From Azophilus sp965247035 (GTDB taxonomy: Bacteria; Pseudomonadota; Gammaproteobacteria; Pseudomonadales; Azotimanducaceae), in NCBI GenBank assembly GCA_965247035.1, contig CBDFGJ010000003.1, forward strand, positions 930,001 through 994,000: DNA of 64,000 bases, written 5' to 3'. The position numbers and the translations under genes were made by a program. The stretch's first letter is position 1. Each line of letters starts with the position of its first letter. Below, in pieces: positions 1-9,800 of the stretch. The notes beneath the pieces were generated by a model. The model had not been told where the DNA came from, did not search any database, and worked only from the letters and a program-made list of their open reading frames with translations.

Positions 1-202
1 GTGGAAGCCCCTGGCGATACTCTCTTCGTTTAGCGCAATGTCGTTCATTTCCAGGTAGGGAGGCCAACCTTCCGTAATCAACCAGGTAACCAACAACGCC
101 TCTTCAAGTTCGTGGCTCTCCGCGGGCAAGTTGAGGCATCCGGCGCGAATCATTTCGTTAAAAAAGCAATTCACTTCCTGTAGCCGCATTTTGCGGTTAT
201 CC
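1..202 (-). pseudogene. C-terminal fragment of a possible TetR-type regulator, cut by IS66
   Basis: The minus strand is open from the left window edge to the IS66 end at 203. It encodes a helical stretch containing EVNCFFNEMIRAGCLNLP and, further on, LLVTWLITEGWPPYLEM. The pattern of a short helix, an 'AG-L' turn and a Trp-rich helix resembles the ligand-binding C-terminal half of TetR/AcrR regulators. No start codon or DNA-binding domain lies on the other side of the IS end, so the gene is probably broken here. The 3' end lies outside the window. The family assignment rests on pattern only. Confidence 0.35.
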
Positions 203-220
203 GTAAGCGCCGTTAAATCA
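203..220 (+). repeat. Left terminal inverted repeat of an IS66-family element
   Basis: GTAAGCGCC followed by GTTAAATCA. The first 17 bases match the reverse complement of 6529-6545 at 15 positions, and GTAAGCG is the usual start of IS66 ends. It lies 60-80 bp before the first transposition gene. The 8 bases outside this end and outside the right end do not match, so no target duplication joins the two ends. Confidence 0.75.
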
Positions 221-283
221 GCACCTGTTTTTCCTTAAAAGTTCGGGCCGGACTCTCTCCTGATGACCACACAGGAGAAAGCC

Positions 284-610
284 ATGAATGATGTAACCCA
301 TCCCCATCCCCAACCACTCGGAGTCTACTGGCGGCAGCAAGTTGATGCCTGGAAACCCTCAGGGCCATCGCAGGCCGAATTTTGCAAAGTCAACGAACTG
401 CTTCACCACCGCTTCGTCTACTGGCGCGGGAAGTTTGAAGGTGTCAGCAGTAAGCCCCAGGTCAATCAAAGCCGAGGAGGATTTGCCGCAGTCAGCGTGC
501 GGCACGATGTGGATCGCGGTTTGACCTTGTCACTGCCCAACGGCTTGGTCGTACGGGGCATCCGCTCTGAGAATCCATCGGTGGCGCGTCAGCTGCTGGA
601 GCAACTGTGA
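284..610 (+). CDS. tnpA: IS66 accessory protein TnpA
   Basis: A small basic protein of 108 residues, the first of the three IS66-family transposition proteins. The N-terminal part has the YWRQQVDAWKPSG / QAEFCKVNEL pattern, and the C-terminal part has the LPNGLVVRGI motif typical of this family. The ATG at 284 is preferred over an in-frame ATG at 263 because GGAG lies close upstream of it. The stop overlaps the start of tnpB by 4 bp, as usual in IS66 operons. It seems intact, but the transposase itself is broken, so the element cannot move by itself. Confidence 0.8.
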   Translation: MNDVTHPHPQPLGVYWRQQVDAWKPSGPSQAEFCKVNELLHHRFVYWRGKFEGVSSKPQVNQSRGGFAAVSVRHDVDRGLTLSLPNGLVVRGIRSENPSVARQLLEQL

Positions 611-987
611 CCACCCGCTATTTTCGTCCGGCCAGTGACATGCCCCGGATCCACCTGTACCGGGACCCGGTGGATTTTAGAAAAGCCAGTGCCGGGCCGG
701 CGGCCATTGTTGAGCGGGAGCTGGGCCACAATCCCTTTGACGGCGGCCTGTACGCGTTCACCAACCGGCGTCGCAACAAAATCAAGTGCCTTCATTGGGA
801 AGACAATGGCTTTGTGCTGTATTGCAAGGCCCTTGCCGAGGAAAAGTTCCGCTGGCCTCGCCGTGGCGATGAGGTTGTTTCACTGACGGGGCAACGGATC
901 AACCGGCTCCTCGATGGGTACGGCATCACGCTGATGACCGGCCACAGGAAATTGCATCATGAGTCTGTATTGCAAGGCTTTTTGTAG
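607..987 (+). CDS. tnpB: IS66 accessory protein TnpB (Orf2-like)
   Basis: A 126-residue protein of the IS66 Orf2 family. Diagnostic stretches are RDPVDFRKASAGPAAIV, GGLYAFTNRRRNKIK and KFRWPRRGDEV, in the expected order. It overlaps tnpA by 4 bp and runs almost into tnpC. A 143-bp internal piece of this gene (742-884) is repeated with only a few changes at 5471-5613, which shows that a second, damaged copy of the same element lies on the other side of the cargo. Length is normal for the family. Confidence 0.8.
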   Translation: MTTRYFRPASDMPRIHLYRDPVDFRKASAGPAAIVERELGHNPFDGGLYAFTNRRRNKIKCLHWEDNGFVLYCKALAEEKFRWPRRGDEVVSLTGQRINRLLDGYGITLMTGHRKLHHESVLQGFL

Positions 988-1009
988 CCATGAATGTTAC
1001 AATCAGGCC

Positions 1010-1228
1010 ATGCGGTCGGCAATGAAAAGGCAACAAAAACAAGGAGGTTACGAGGGGTTCAATGTCTCGGATCCGCTTGCTGCTCTCGCCGGGAAAGACC
1101 AACTCCTCGAAGATAAAAACCGGGTTCTTGAAGAAAAAGACCAACTCCTTCAGGTCCATCAAAAACACCTCAGCGACAAAAACCACATCATCCTTGAGCA
1201 GGGCAAACGAATTAGCCTGCTTGAAGAG
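1010..1228 (+). pseudogene. tnpC: IS66 transposase TnpC, 5' fragment
   Basis: The start of the IS66 transposase. It begins at ATG 1010 and holds a coiled-coil-like run built from repeats of 'KDQLLEDKN / VLEEKDQLL' type, as in IS66 TnpC N-termini. Homology stops at 1228; the frame continues into unrelated sequence and ends at 1357. The last 45 bases (1184-1228) are identical to 5620-5664, where the rest of the transposase continues. The breakpoint therefore marks the left edge of the cargo region. Confidence 0.7.
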
Positions 1229-1450
1229 GACCGGGTTAGACCCAAGCTGCCGTGGTTAGTAGCGGTCAGTTGTATCAACAAAACACAAAAACCAATACGC
1301 CTCTACACGGAGGCGTTACTATGTGCATCACTTTTGTGGGTCTGGCTCAGACTCTGACCCCAAATTTCTGATGCGGCTTGAGGGCAGGACGCCCGTAACG
1401 GCGAGCGCTATACTTACACACATCGTCAAACAGAACGGGATAAAGCAATA

Positions 1451-3607
1451 ATGAAACTCGCACGCAATGCCTTGCTTACCTTTTTGCTGCCCCTGTCCCT
1501 GATGGTGGGTTGCCAACAACAAAATGCAGATGCGCCGGCGGTCGAAGTGGCGGCGAAACAGCCTGTGCCAGTCGCCGCGGTGAATGGCAAACGCCTGTTG
1601 GCGGCCGACGCGGAACCCGGCAGTTGGATGTCCCACGGGCGCACCTACAGTGAGCAGCGTTACAGTCCCCTCAAGCAGGTAAACACAGATTCTGTGGAAG
1701 ATCTGGGCCTGGCCTGGAGTTTTGATTTCAATACCGAGCGCGGCATAGAGGCAACTTCGATCGTGGTAGATGGGGTGATGTACGCCACCTCCTCCTGGAG
1801 CATTGTGCACGCCCTGGACGCACGCACGGGCGAACTCATATGGACATACGACCCTGGGGTTGCCAAAGCCAAAGTGCGGCATGGTTGTTGTGATGCGGTG
1901 AATCGTGGCGTGGCTGTATGGGAAGGGCAGGTCTTTGTCGGCGTCTTTGATGGTCGCCTGGTCGCCCTGGACGCCGCTACCGGCAAGGTTAATTGGGAAG
2001 TGGCCACAGTCGATGTGGAACTCCCCTATACCATCACCGGTGCGCCTCGCATTATTGATGGCAAAGTGCTGATTGGTAACGGTGGTGCTGAATACGGCGT
2101 GCGGGGCTTCCTCGGTGCTTACTCTGTGGATACCGGCAAACTGCTGTGGCGTTTCTATACGGTGCCGGGTAACCCGGAACTGGGTTTTGAAAACGAGGCC
2201 ATGAAGATGGCGGCAGAAACCTGGAATGGCAAGTGGTGGGAGCTCGGCGGTGGGGGCGGTACCGTGTGGGATTCCATGGCCTATGATCCGGAACTGGACC
2301 TACTGTATTTCGGGGTGGGCAACGGCACTCCCTGGAACCGTGAGATCCGTTCACCCGGTGGTGGCGACAACCTGTTTTTGTCCTCCATTGTGGCGGTGCG
2401 CCCGGACACCGGTGAATACGTCTGGCATTACCAGACCACGCCGGGTGAAAGCTGGGATTACACCGCCACCCAGCACATCATCCTGGCTGATATCGAACTG
2501 GATGGAAAAACCCGCAAGGTACTGATGCAGGCACCCAAAAACGGATTTTTCTATGTGATTGATCGCACCGACGGCACTTTGTTGAGTGCCGATAACTATA
2601 TTGATCTCAATTGGGCGACCCATGTGGATATGGAGACCGGCCGGCCGGTAGAGGTGGAAGGGGCACGCTATGTGGATTCGCCATTTACGGTGGTGCCGTC
2701 CTACCTGGGTGGCCATAACTGGCACCCAATGTCCTACAGCCCGGATACCGGCCTGGTATATATACCGGTGATCGAGTTTCCGGCCAATTACGGGCAGCCT
2801 GAGGACTTCCTCTATCGTCCGGGCATCTCCAATATAGGTATTGACGGAATAATTGGCAGTCTGCCCGATGCCCAAGCGGAGCGGGAGGCGTTGCGTCCGT
2901 TGATGCAGGGCCGCCTAGTGGCTTGGGACCCGCGCACTCAGCAGGAAGCCTGGCGGGTGGAACATCGCGGCCCCTGGAATGGTGGTGCGCTCAGTACCGC
3001 GGGTAAGCTGGTATTCCAGGGAACAGCCGACGGCAAGATAGTGGCCTATAGCGCCGATAGTGGCGCCTGGCTATGGGAGTTTGCCGCGCAAACCGGTGTA
3101 GTGGCACCGGTGATGACCTATGAACTCGATGGAGAGCAGTATGTCTCGGTCAATGTTGGTTGGGGTGGCGCCTATGCGTTGGTATTTGGTGAGTATGTGC
3201 AGCCAGAGAGTATGCCCAACGTCAGCCGGGTGTTGACCTTTAAACTGGGTGCCGGCGGTCAGCTGCCGGCGGTGGACTGGCGGCCCACGGTGGCCTTTAA
3301 CCCGCCCCAACGCACTGCCGATGCTGCTACCGAGCGAGAGGGCTATGCCCTGTATCAGGACATATGCATGGGCTGCCACGGACTCAATGCAGTATCTGGT
3401 TTGATTATTCCCGACCTGCGTGGGTCGGCCTGGATTCACGATGCCAAGGGCTGGAACTCGGTACTGCGGGAAGGCTTGCTGAGTAAAAATGGCATGGCCG
3501 GTTTTGCCGATTACCTGGATGCTGAACAGAGTGAAGCAATTCGAGCCTATATTATCGAGCAGGCCTGGCGCGGGCTGAAAGTACAACAGCAAGCGGCCAA
3601 GGAATAG
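1451..3607 (+). CDS. PQQ-dependent alcohol dehydrogenase (quinohaemoprotein), lipoprotein
   Basis: A 718-residue periplasmic dehydrogenase that oxidises alcohols with pyrroloquinoline quinone and passes electrons to a C-terminal cytochrome c. Seen: a lipoprotein signal with lipobox LMVGC; beta-propeller repeats of the type 'LVALDAATGKVNWE'; an adjacent cysteine pair in RHGCCDAVNRG as in the disulfide ring over PQQ; WDYTATQ with the likely catalytic Asp; and a haem motif CMGCH near residue 640 followed by NGMAGF with a possible Met ligand. The membrane anchor is unusual, since most family members are soluble. The downstream SDR gene starts 6 bp after the stop, so the two may have been one operon. 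Substrate cannot be told from sequence. Confidence 0.88.
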   Translation: MKLARNALLTFLLPLSLMVGCQQQNADAPAVEVAAKQPVPVAAVNGKRLLAADAEPGSWMSHGRTYSEQRYSPLKQVNTDSVEDLGLAWSFDFNTERGIEATSIVVDGVMYATSSWSIVHALDARTGELIWTYDPGVAKAKVRHGCCDAVNRGVAVWEGQVFVGVFDGRLVALDAATGKVNWEVATVDVELPYTITGAPRIIDGKVLIGNGGAEYGVRGFLGAYSVDTGKLLWRFYTVPGNPELGFENEAMKMAAETWNGKWWELGGGGGTVWDSMAYDPELDLLYFGVGNGTPWNREIRSPGGGDNLFLSSIVAVRPDTGEYVWHYQTTPGESWDYTATQHIILADIELDGKTRKVLMQAPKNGFFYVIDRTDGTLLSADNYIDLNWATHVDMETGRPVEVEGARYVDSPFTVVPSYLGGHNWHPMSYSPDTGLVYIPVIEFPANYGQPEDFLYRPGISNIGIDGIIGSLPDAQAEREALRPLMQGRLVAWDPRTQQEAWRVEHRGPWNGGALSTAGKLVFQGTADGKIVAYSADSGAWLWEFAAQTGVVAPVMTYELDGEQYVSVNVGWGGAYALVFGEYVQPESMPNVSRVLTFKLGAGGQLPAVDWRPTVAFNPPQRTADAATEREGYALYQDICMGCHGLNAVSGLIIPDLRGSAWIHDAKGWNSVLREGLLSKNGMAGFADYLDAEQSEAIRAYIIEQAWRGLKVQQQAAKE

Positions 3608-3612
3608 ATGCC

Positions 3613-4369
3613 ATGAGTCGATTGGAAGGCAAGGTAGCAATAGTTACCGGTGGCGCCCGCGGTACGCCTGTTCGTGGAACACGCTGCCAAAGTGATCATC
3701 GGCGACGTGCTGGATGAGGTTGGCCAGGCCCTGGCGGACGAGTTGGGGGAGACTGCGCGGTTTCTGCACATGGATGTCAGCAAGCAGGAAGACTGGGACC
3801 TGGCCGTGAAGGCGGCGCAGGAATTCGGTCCGCTAAACGTGCTGGTCAATAATGCGGCCATCGTACACATGGCCTCAATTGCTGATACCACCAACGAAGA
3901 TTACATGCGGGTGGCGAGTATCAACCAGTTGGGCAGCTTTATGGGCGTGCGTGCCGCTATTGAGCCCATGAAAGCAGCCGGTGGTGGTTCTATCATTAAT
4001 ATCTCCTCCATTGACGGGGTGCAGTCAAAGGCCGGCTTGTCTGCTTATTCCTCTACCAAGTGGGCGGTGCGGGGTTTGACCAAGAGTGCCGCCATCGAAC
4101 TCGGTCAGTACGGTATTCGGGTGAACAGCGTGCATCCCGGTGGCATTTTCACCGCCATGGGTGGCGCCGGCGTCGGTATCAGTGAGCAGGAGATGAGCGA
4201 ATCTGTCTACGCTGATTTCCCCATTCCGCGGGTCGGGCGCCCGCAGGAAGTAGCCTATGTAACCTTGTTCCTGGCCACCGATGAGGCGAGTTATAGCACC
4301 GGTGCCGAATTTATGGCTGACGGCGGCTGGGCGGCGGGTATGCGTATGCCGGGTATGCTTTGCTCATGA
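3613..4369 (+). pseudogene. Short-chain dehydrogenase/reductase, frameshifted near the N-terminus
   Basis: A classical SDR. The start at 3613 gives MSRLEGKVAIVTGGARG, the first half of the cofactor-binding glycine motif, but the frame is then lost. The rest (RLFVEHAAKVIIGDV, NVLVNNAA, YSSTK with the catalytic Tyr and Lys, IRVNSVHPGG) lies in another frame from about 3660. About five residues including the end of the TGxxxGxG motif are missing, which fits a short deletion between two GGTA tetranucleotides. The protein is probably inactive. The stop overlaps the next start (ATGA). Confidence 0.8.
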
Positions 4370-4983
4370 TCAAACTGGAGTGTTTCTACGATTGCACCTC
4401 GCCCTGGACCTACCTGGCCTTTACCGGCCTACAGCCCATCTCCGAACGTTACGGTGTGAATATTGAATGGCGGCCGATGCTGGTCGGCGGCGTATTCAAT
4501 GCGGTTAATCAGGATTTATATGCGCAGCGTGAAGCGGCTTTTGGTAACAAGCGGCGTATGACTTATATGATGAAAGACCTCAAGGACTGGGCCGACCTGC
4601 GCGGTATAGAAATCAACTGGCCCGGTTTCCATCCCGCCAACGCGGTTAAATCCATGCGTGGCTGTTTTGTGGCCGAAGAGCAGGGCCAGCAGGTGCCGTA
4701 TGCGAAGGCTGTCTTCGAGGCCTATTGGGGGCGCAATGAGGATGTTAGCCAGGATGAGGTGTTGACCGCTATAGTCAGCGAACTGGGTATGGATGTGAGT
4801 GCTTTTTTGCAGCGCATCGCAGAGCAGGGCATTAAAGACCAGCTCCGCGCCAACACCGAAGAGGTAATTGAGCGCGGCGCTTATGGCTCACCGACGATTT
4901 ATATTAACAGTGATGATATGTACTTCGGTAATGATCGCCTGCCTTTAATAGAACGCAAGCTGGAGCTGCTGAGTCATTCATGA
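4366..4983 (+). CDS. 2-hydroxychromene-2-carboxylate isomerase / DsbA-family protein
   Basis: About 205 residues with the kappa-GST-like thioredoxin fold. The N-terminal ECFYDCTSPWTYLAF carries the Ser expected to activate glutathione in HCCA isomerases. The C-terminal GAYGSPTIYINSDDMYFGNDRL matches the family's 'GvfGsPtf.v.g..fwG.dRl' signature. HCCA isomerases act in naphthalene and related aromatic breakdown, but many homologues have other glutathione-linked roles. The ATG at 4366 overlaps the SDR stop (ATGA), so translation was coupled to the SDR gene, which is now broken. Together with the PQQ dehydrogenase it forms a small catabolic cargo between IS66 fragments. Confidence 0.8.
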   Translation: MIKLECFYDCTSPWTYLAFTGLQPISERYGVNIEWRPMLVGGVFNAVNQDLYAQREAAFGNKRRMTYMMKDLKDWADLRGIEINWPGFHPANAVKSMRGCFVAEEQGQQVPYAKAVFEAYWGRNEDVSQDEVLTAIVSELGMDVSAFLQRIAEQGIKDQLRANTEEVIERGAYGSPTIYINSDDMYFGNDRLPLIERKLELLSHS

Positions 4984-5005
4984 ATGGGGCTGGCAGTAGC
5001 AATCT

Positions 5006-5470
5006 TCACCGCGTGTCCCGCCACACCAGCAAGCGCACAATCTGGCCAACTCGTGCACCTAACACCTTGCGGATACCAATTTCCCGAGTGCGACGCTGTG
5101 CCATAAAGGCGGCCAGGCCGATCAGGGCCAGTGATAAGGCCATTGCCGCGAACCCTGTCAGTACTCCGTTCATGGCCTTGAACATGGCGTACACGTCGGC
5201 GAAGATCTCGTCGAGAAACCTCCGTTGAATGGGGTAATCGGGATTGACCTGCTCCCAGACCGCATCAACGTCCGCCAGTGTTTGAGTCAGGTTATCACCC
5301 CGAACACGTATGGACGCGACCCGGGACGGCTCTGGAGAAAGCAGAAATGCCATGGGCTTGACCTTGTTATGCAAGTCTTTAAAGTTCTGATCGGGCACTG
5401 TGCCAACGATAGTGAACTGGACGATGGGATCCTCGTCCTCGTCGGCAACTGTGAAGTAGCTCTGGCCCCG
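5006..5470 (-). pseudogene. Internal fragment of a MacB/FtsX-type ABC permease
   Basis: On the minus strand the translation from 5470 reads a periplasmic MacB-like segment, then a membrane helix and RRTREIGIRKVLGARVGQIV, the hallmark motif of FtsX-like permeases. The upstream end runs straight into antisense IS66 sequence at 5470, and the downstream end stops after LLVWRDTR, before the last two membrane helices expected. It is a stranded piece of a permease with no ATPase gene nearby. Confidence 0.75.
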
Positions 5471-6472
5471 GGCGGCCTGTACGCGTTCACCAACCGGCGT
5501 CGCAACAAAATCAAGTGCCTTCATTGGGAAGACAATGGCTTTGTGCTGTATTACAAGGCCCTTGCCGAGGAAAAATTCCGCTGGCCTCGCCGTGGCGATG
5601 AGGTTGTTTCACTAAAACTCACATCATCCTTGAGCAGGGCAAACGAATTAGCCTGCTTGAAGAGTGCTTGCGCCTGGCCACAGTGCAGAAGTTTGGCGCC
5701 AGTAGTGAGAAGCCGGCGTTTCAGTCCGACAAAACCTTCTTCACCAAGGTCAAGGAGGAACTGGAATTTATCCCCGCCCAGGTCAAGGTGCTGGAGTACT
5801 GGCGGGAGAAGGCGGTATTCGACAACGATGGCGAAGACGTCATCGTTGCGGCGCAGCGACCCGCTCACCCTTTGGGTGAATGTTTTGCCGGCCCTTCATT
5901 GCTGGCCTACATCATTGCCTCCAAATACGCCGATGGACTGCCGCTGCACCGTCTGGAGGGAAAGCGGGGCAGCCCGCCAAAGCCGACGTGGCGTTAAGCA
6001 GGATCCGCAGGCTGTATGCGATAGGGAAATCGATCAAGGACCTGGAGCACGACCAGAAAAAACAGGCGCGACAGACACTCAGCGTGCCGATTCTCGATGA
6101 CCTGAAAGCGTGGCTGGAGAAGAACGTCAATCGGGTACCCAAAGATAGCCTGACCCATAAGGCGATAAGGTATACGCTGAACCAGTGGGAGTATCTGATT
6201 GGCTATTGTGAGGATGGCCGGTTGCACATCAGTAATGCACTGGCGGAGAATGCGATCAGGCCTTTTGCTGTTGGACGCCGGGCCTGGCTTTTTGCAGATG
6301 CCTCACACGGTGCCCGCGCCAGTGCGACCTGCTATGGTTTGGTGGAAACGGCTAAGGCGAATAAGCTTGAGCCCTAGTTTACCTCCAGCATGTGCTGGCG
6401 AATATTGCGGAGGCGGATACGGTGGAGAAGCTGGAAGCGTTACTGCTCTGGAACATGGAAGTCGAAGACTAA
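5471..6472 (+). pseudogene. tnpC: IS66 element, decayed right-hand copy (tnpB piece plus tnpC)
   Basis: A 143-bp tnpB piece (5471-5613) is joined to tnpC from 5620. TnpC then reads GASSEKPAF, a shortened ELEFIPAQVKVLEYWR segment, SLLAYIIASKYADGLPLHRLEG, loses frame near 5990, and resumes with the C-terminal IS66 domain (YLIGYCEDGRLHISNALAENAIRPFAVGRRAWLF). A one-base shift near 6376 puts a stop before the final YLQHVLANIAEADTVEKLEALL segment, which ends at 6472. With internal deletions and at least two frameshifts it cannot make a transposase. Confidence 0.8.
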
Positions 6473-6527
6473 CGGCGGGGCAAACTGATTAACTGTTCGA
6501 TGACTACCTGATAATGTCAACGGGGGT

Positions 6528-6545
6528 CGATTTAGAGGCGCTTAC
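6528..6545 (-). repeat. Right terminal inverted repeat of the IS66-family element
   Basis: Read on the minus strand from 6545 it is GTAAGCGCC then TCTAAATCG, pairing with the left end at 203-220. It abuts an unrelated transposase fragment at 6546, into which the element seems to have inserted. Confidence 0.75.
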
Positions 6546-6650
6546 CCGGCGGCAGCAAATGACGAGCTGTCCCTCCTCCTCGTCCAGTTTTATCCGATTG
6601 ACGCACTGCCCCTTGAGGCCCACAATATCCCTCTGGATGTCGATTCCCAT
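6546..6650 (-). pseudogene. N-terminal fragment of an ISL3-like transposase
   Basis: From ATG at 6650 (minus) the frame reads VGLKGQCVNRIKL then EEEGQLVICCRR, and is cut by the IS66 end. The 'GLKG....I.LDE.EGQLVI.C.R' pattern resembles the start of ISL3-type (IS204/IS1001) transposases, where the CC.R segment leads into the zinc-binding region. Only 35 residues remain, so the family call is tentative. Confidence 0.4.
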
Positions 6651-6734
6651 ATACCTGTTCCATATAAAGTTGTGATGAGTCTTATATATCAACGGATTAC
6701 GTGGGGATCGGCATCCTGTTTCACTCATAGAACC

Positions 6735-6803
6735 GGAGAAGAGCCTTGGAAGTTTAGAAAAGACGAAATTGATCAGTGGGTTATAAACGGCAGCACTGAG
6801 TAG
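6735..6803 (+). pseudogene. Tail of an excisionase/MerR-like helix-turn-helix protein
   Basis: The frame ending with TAG at 6801-6803 encodes EEPWKFRKDEIDQWV. This is the 'wrfrkdeIdqWl' end of the HTH_17 excisionase-type DNA-binding domain. Its 5' part is missing, replaced by unrelated sequence. Genes of this type often sit directly in front of restriction or integration modules, so it may be the worn start of the defence operon. Confidence 0.45.
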
Positions 6804-6812
6804 AGTAGAGTA
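6798..6812 (+). repeat. Pentanucleotide GAGTA x3 in the res leader
   Basis: Three exact GAGTA units end just before the AAAGGA ribosome site of the restriction gene at 6822. The repeat also supplies the stop of the excisionase-like frame. Confidence 0.7.
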
Positions 6813-6821
6813 GAAAGGAAA

Positions 6822-9800
6822 ATGACTAACCCGTTTTTTGAACACCCGATACTCAATTCTCCCTATGACTACCCCGGTCGCCACTGGGAGCTGGATGGCA
6901 GTGGCCAGCCCACCCAACAAATCCGAGATGTTCGTCGTCGTGCCGAATTTATCACACCGATTCCCAAGCCTAGAAAACGCAAAGGCTCGGCTGGACAGTC
7001 GCAGTTAGTTTTTGATGAAGGCAAAGGCCTGTCTACCGATGAGCAGCAATACGATCATACCGCGATAATCAATAGCGTTCGTCAGCAGGTCGATAAATGG
7101 CGAAACCTGCCAAACCCCAATGACTGGCGTGTCACACCAGAAACGGCTCGCTTGCTTCAACACTGGCGGCATCACAATTTCAGCAGCCTCCGGCCTTTTT
7201 TCTGTCAGGTAGAGGCGGTGGAAACAGCGATTTGGCTAACCGAAGTTGCGCCCACCGCAGGAAAGGTTGGTAAAGGTTTTCTGGAGCACCTGACCAACGC
7301 CAACAATGATGCCAACCCGGAGATCATGCGTCTGGCCTTAAAACTGGCGACAGGCGCAGGCAAGACCACGGTGATGGCCATGTTGATTGCCTGGCAAACC
7401 ATTAATGCGGTACGCAAACCCCAGAGCAAACGGTTCACCCGAGGTTTTTTGATCGTTGCTCCCGGCCTGACTATCCGTGATCGCCTGCGAGTTCTCCTCC
7501 CCAACGATCCGAACAGCTATTACCAGAGCCGTGAGTTGGTTCCAGGCGATATGATGGCCGATCTGGATCGAGCCAAGATTGTCATCACCAACTACCATGC
7601 GTTCAAGCTGCGTGAGCGCATGGAGCTATCAAAGGTCGGACGTTCGCTGCTTCAGGGGCGTGGAGACGCACTGAACACACTGGAAACAGAAGGCCAAATG
7701 TTGCAGCGGGTGATACCCGACCTGATGGGTATGAAAAACATCATGGTGATCAATGACGAGGCCCACCATTGTTACCGTGAAAAGCCAAACCATGCGGCTG
7801 ATGATGATTTAAAGGGCGATGACAAAAAAGAAGCGGCAAAAAACAGCGAGGCCGCTCGGCTGTGGATATCGGGTATCGAAGCCGTTAAGCGTAAACTGGG
7901 TGTAAACCGTGTTCTTGATCTGTCTGCCACGCCTTTCTTTTTGAGTGGCTCAGGCTATGCCGAAGGCACCTTATTCCCCTGGGCCATGAGCGATTTTTCG
8001 CTAATGGATGCCATCGAATGCGGCATCGTCAAATTGCCCCGTGTGCCGGTTGCCGACAATATCCCTGGCGAAGACATGCCCAAGTTTCGCAATCTCTGGG
8101 AGCATATTCGCACCCGTATGCCGAAGAAGGGCAGAGGCAAAGCAAAAATGCTTGACCCGCTCAATTTGCCTGTCGAGTTGCAAACTGCACTGGAAGCTCT
8201 ATACGGACATTATAAAAAGACTTACCAATTGTGGGGAAAAGCAGGTGTTCGTGTGCCGCCTTGCTTCATTGTTGTTTGTAACAACACTTCAACTTCCAAA
8301 CTGGTGTACGATTTTATCTCGGGTTTTCACCGGGAGAATGACGACGGATCAACCACTTTGGAGAATGGGCGTTTACCACTGTTTCGTAATTTTGATGAAC
8401 ACGGCAACCCGATTGCTCGACCACGCACACTGCTGATCGATAGCGAGCAGCTTGAATCCGGTGAGGCACTGGACAAAAACTTTCATGAGATGGCCGCTGA
8501 TGAAATAGAGCGCTTCCGCTATGAGATGAAGCAGCGTGGCGATCATAAGGGCGCGGAGAATATCACCGAGCAAGATTTACTCCGTGAGGTAATGAACACC
8601 GTGGGTAAACGAGACCAGTTGGGTGAATCTATCCGCTGCGTGGTTTCCGTTTCCATGCTTACCGAAGGATGGGATGCCAATAACGTGACCCATGTGCTGG
8701 GGGTGCGAGCCTTTGGTACCCAGCTTCTGTGTGAGCAGGTGATTGGTCGAGCATTGCGCCGCCAATCCTATGATCTCAATGAAGATGGGCTATTCAACGT
8801 TGAATATGCCGATGTGCTGGGCATTCCCTTTGACTTTACCGCCAAGCCGGTGGTGGCGCCGCCACAACTGCCGCGTGAGACAATCCAGGTTAAAGCCATT
8901 CGTCCCGATCGCGATGCTCTCGAAATTCGCTTTCCGCGGGTGGCCGGGTACCGGGTCGAACTGCCAGAGGAGCGCTTGACTGCCGAGTTCAATCAGGACT
9001 CTGTGCTGGAACTGACACCGGACTTGGTCGGTCCCTCGATCACCAAGAATGCCGGCATCATCGGTGAAGACGTAGATCTGAGCCTGGAACACCTAGGCGA
9101 CATGCGACATTCCACGTTAGTATTCCACATCACTCAACGATTGCTTTACACAAAATGGCGTGATCCTGGCGAAGAAGCGAAACTACATCTCTTTGGCCAG
9201 TTAAAGCGCATTACTCGGCAATGGCTCGATAACTGCCTGGTGTGCAAGGGTGGGACCTACCCCGCCCAGCTAATGTATCAAGAGTTGGCCGACATGGCCT
9301 GTGCGCGGATTACCGCAGGCATCACCCGTTCGCTGGTTGGTGAGCGGCCCATCAAGGTCATGCTCGACCCCTACAATCCCGTTGGCTCCACAGCGCATGT
9401 AAACTTCAATACCTCCAAGACCGAGCGCTGGGAGACAGACGCAAGATATTGCCATATCAATTGGGCAATCCTTGATAGCGATTGGGAAGGGGAGTTTTGC
9501 CGGGTGGCTGAATCGCACCCCCAAGTAAAGGCCTATGTCAAAAACCACAACCTTGGGTTGGAAGTACCTTACCGGCACGGCTCAAAAACACGCACATACA
9601 TCCCCGACTTCATCGTCAATATTGATGACGGGCATGGAGACGACGATTTGTTGCACCTGATCGTCGAGATTAAGGGTTGTCGACGCGAAGATGCGAAAGA
9701 AAAGAAGGCCACCATGGAAACCTATTGGGTGCCTGGAGTGAACAACCAAAGCCAGTATGGCCGCTGGGCGTTTGCCGAGTTTACTGATGTTTACGAGATG

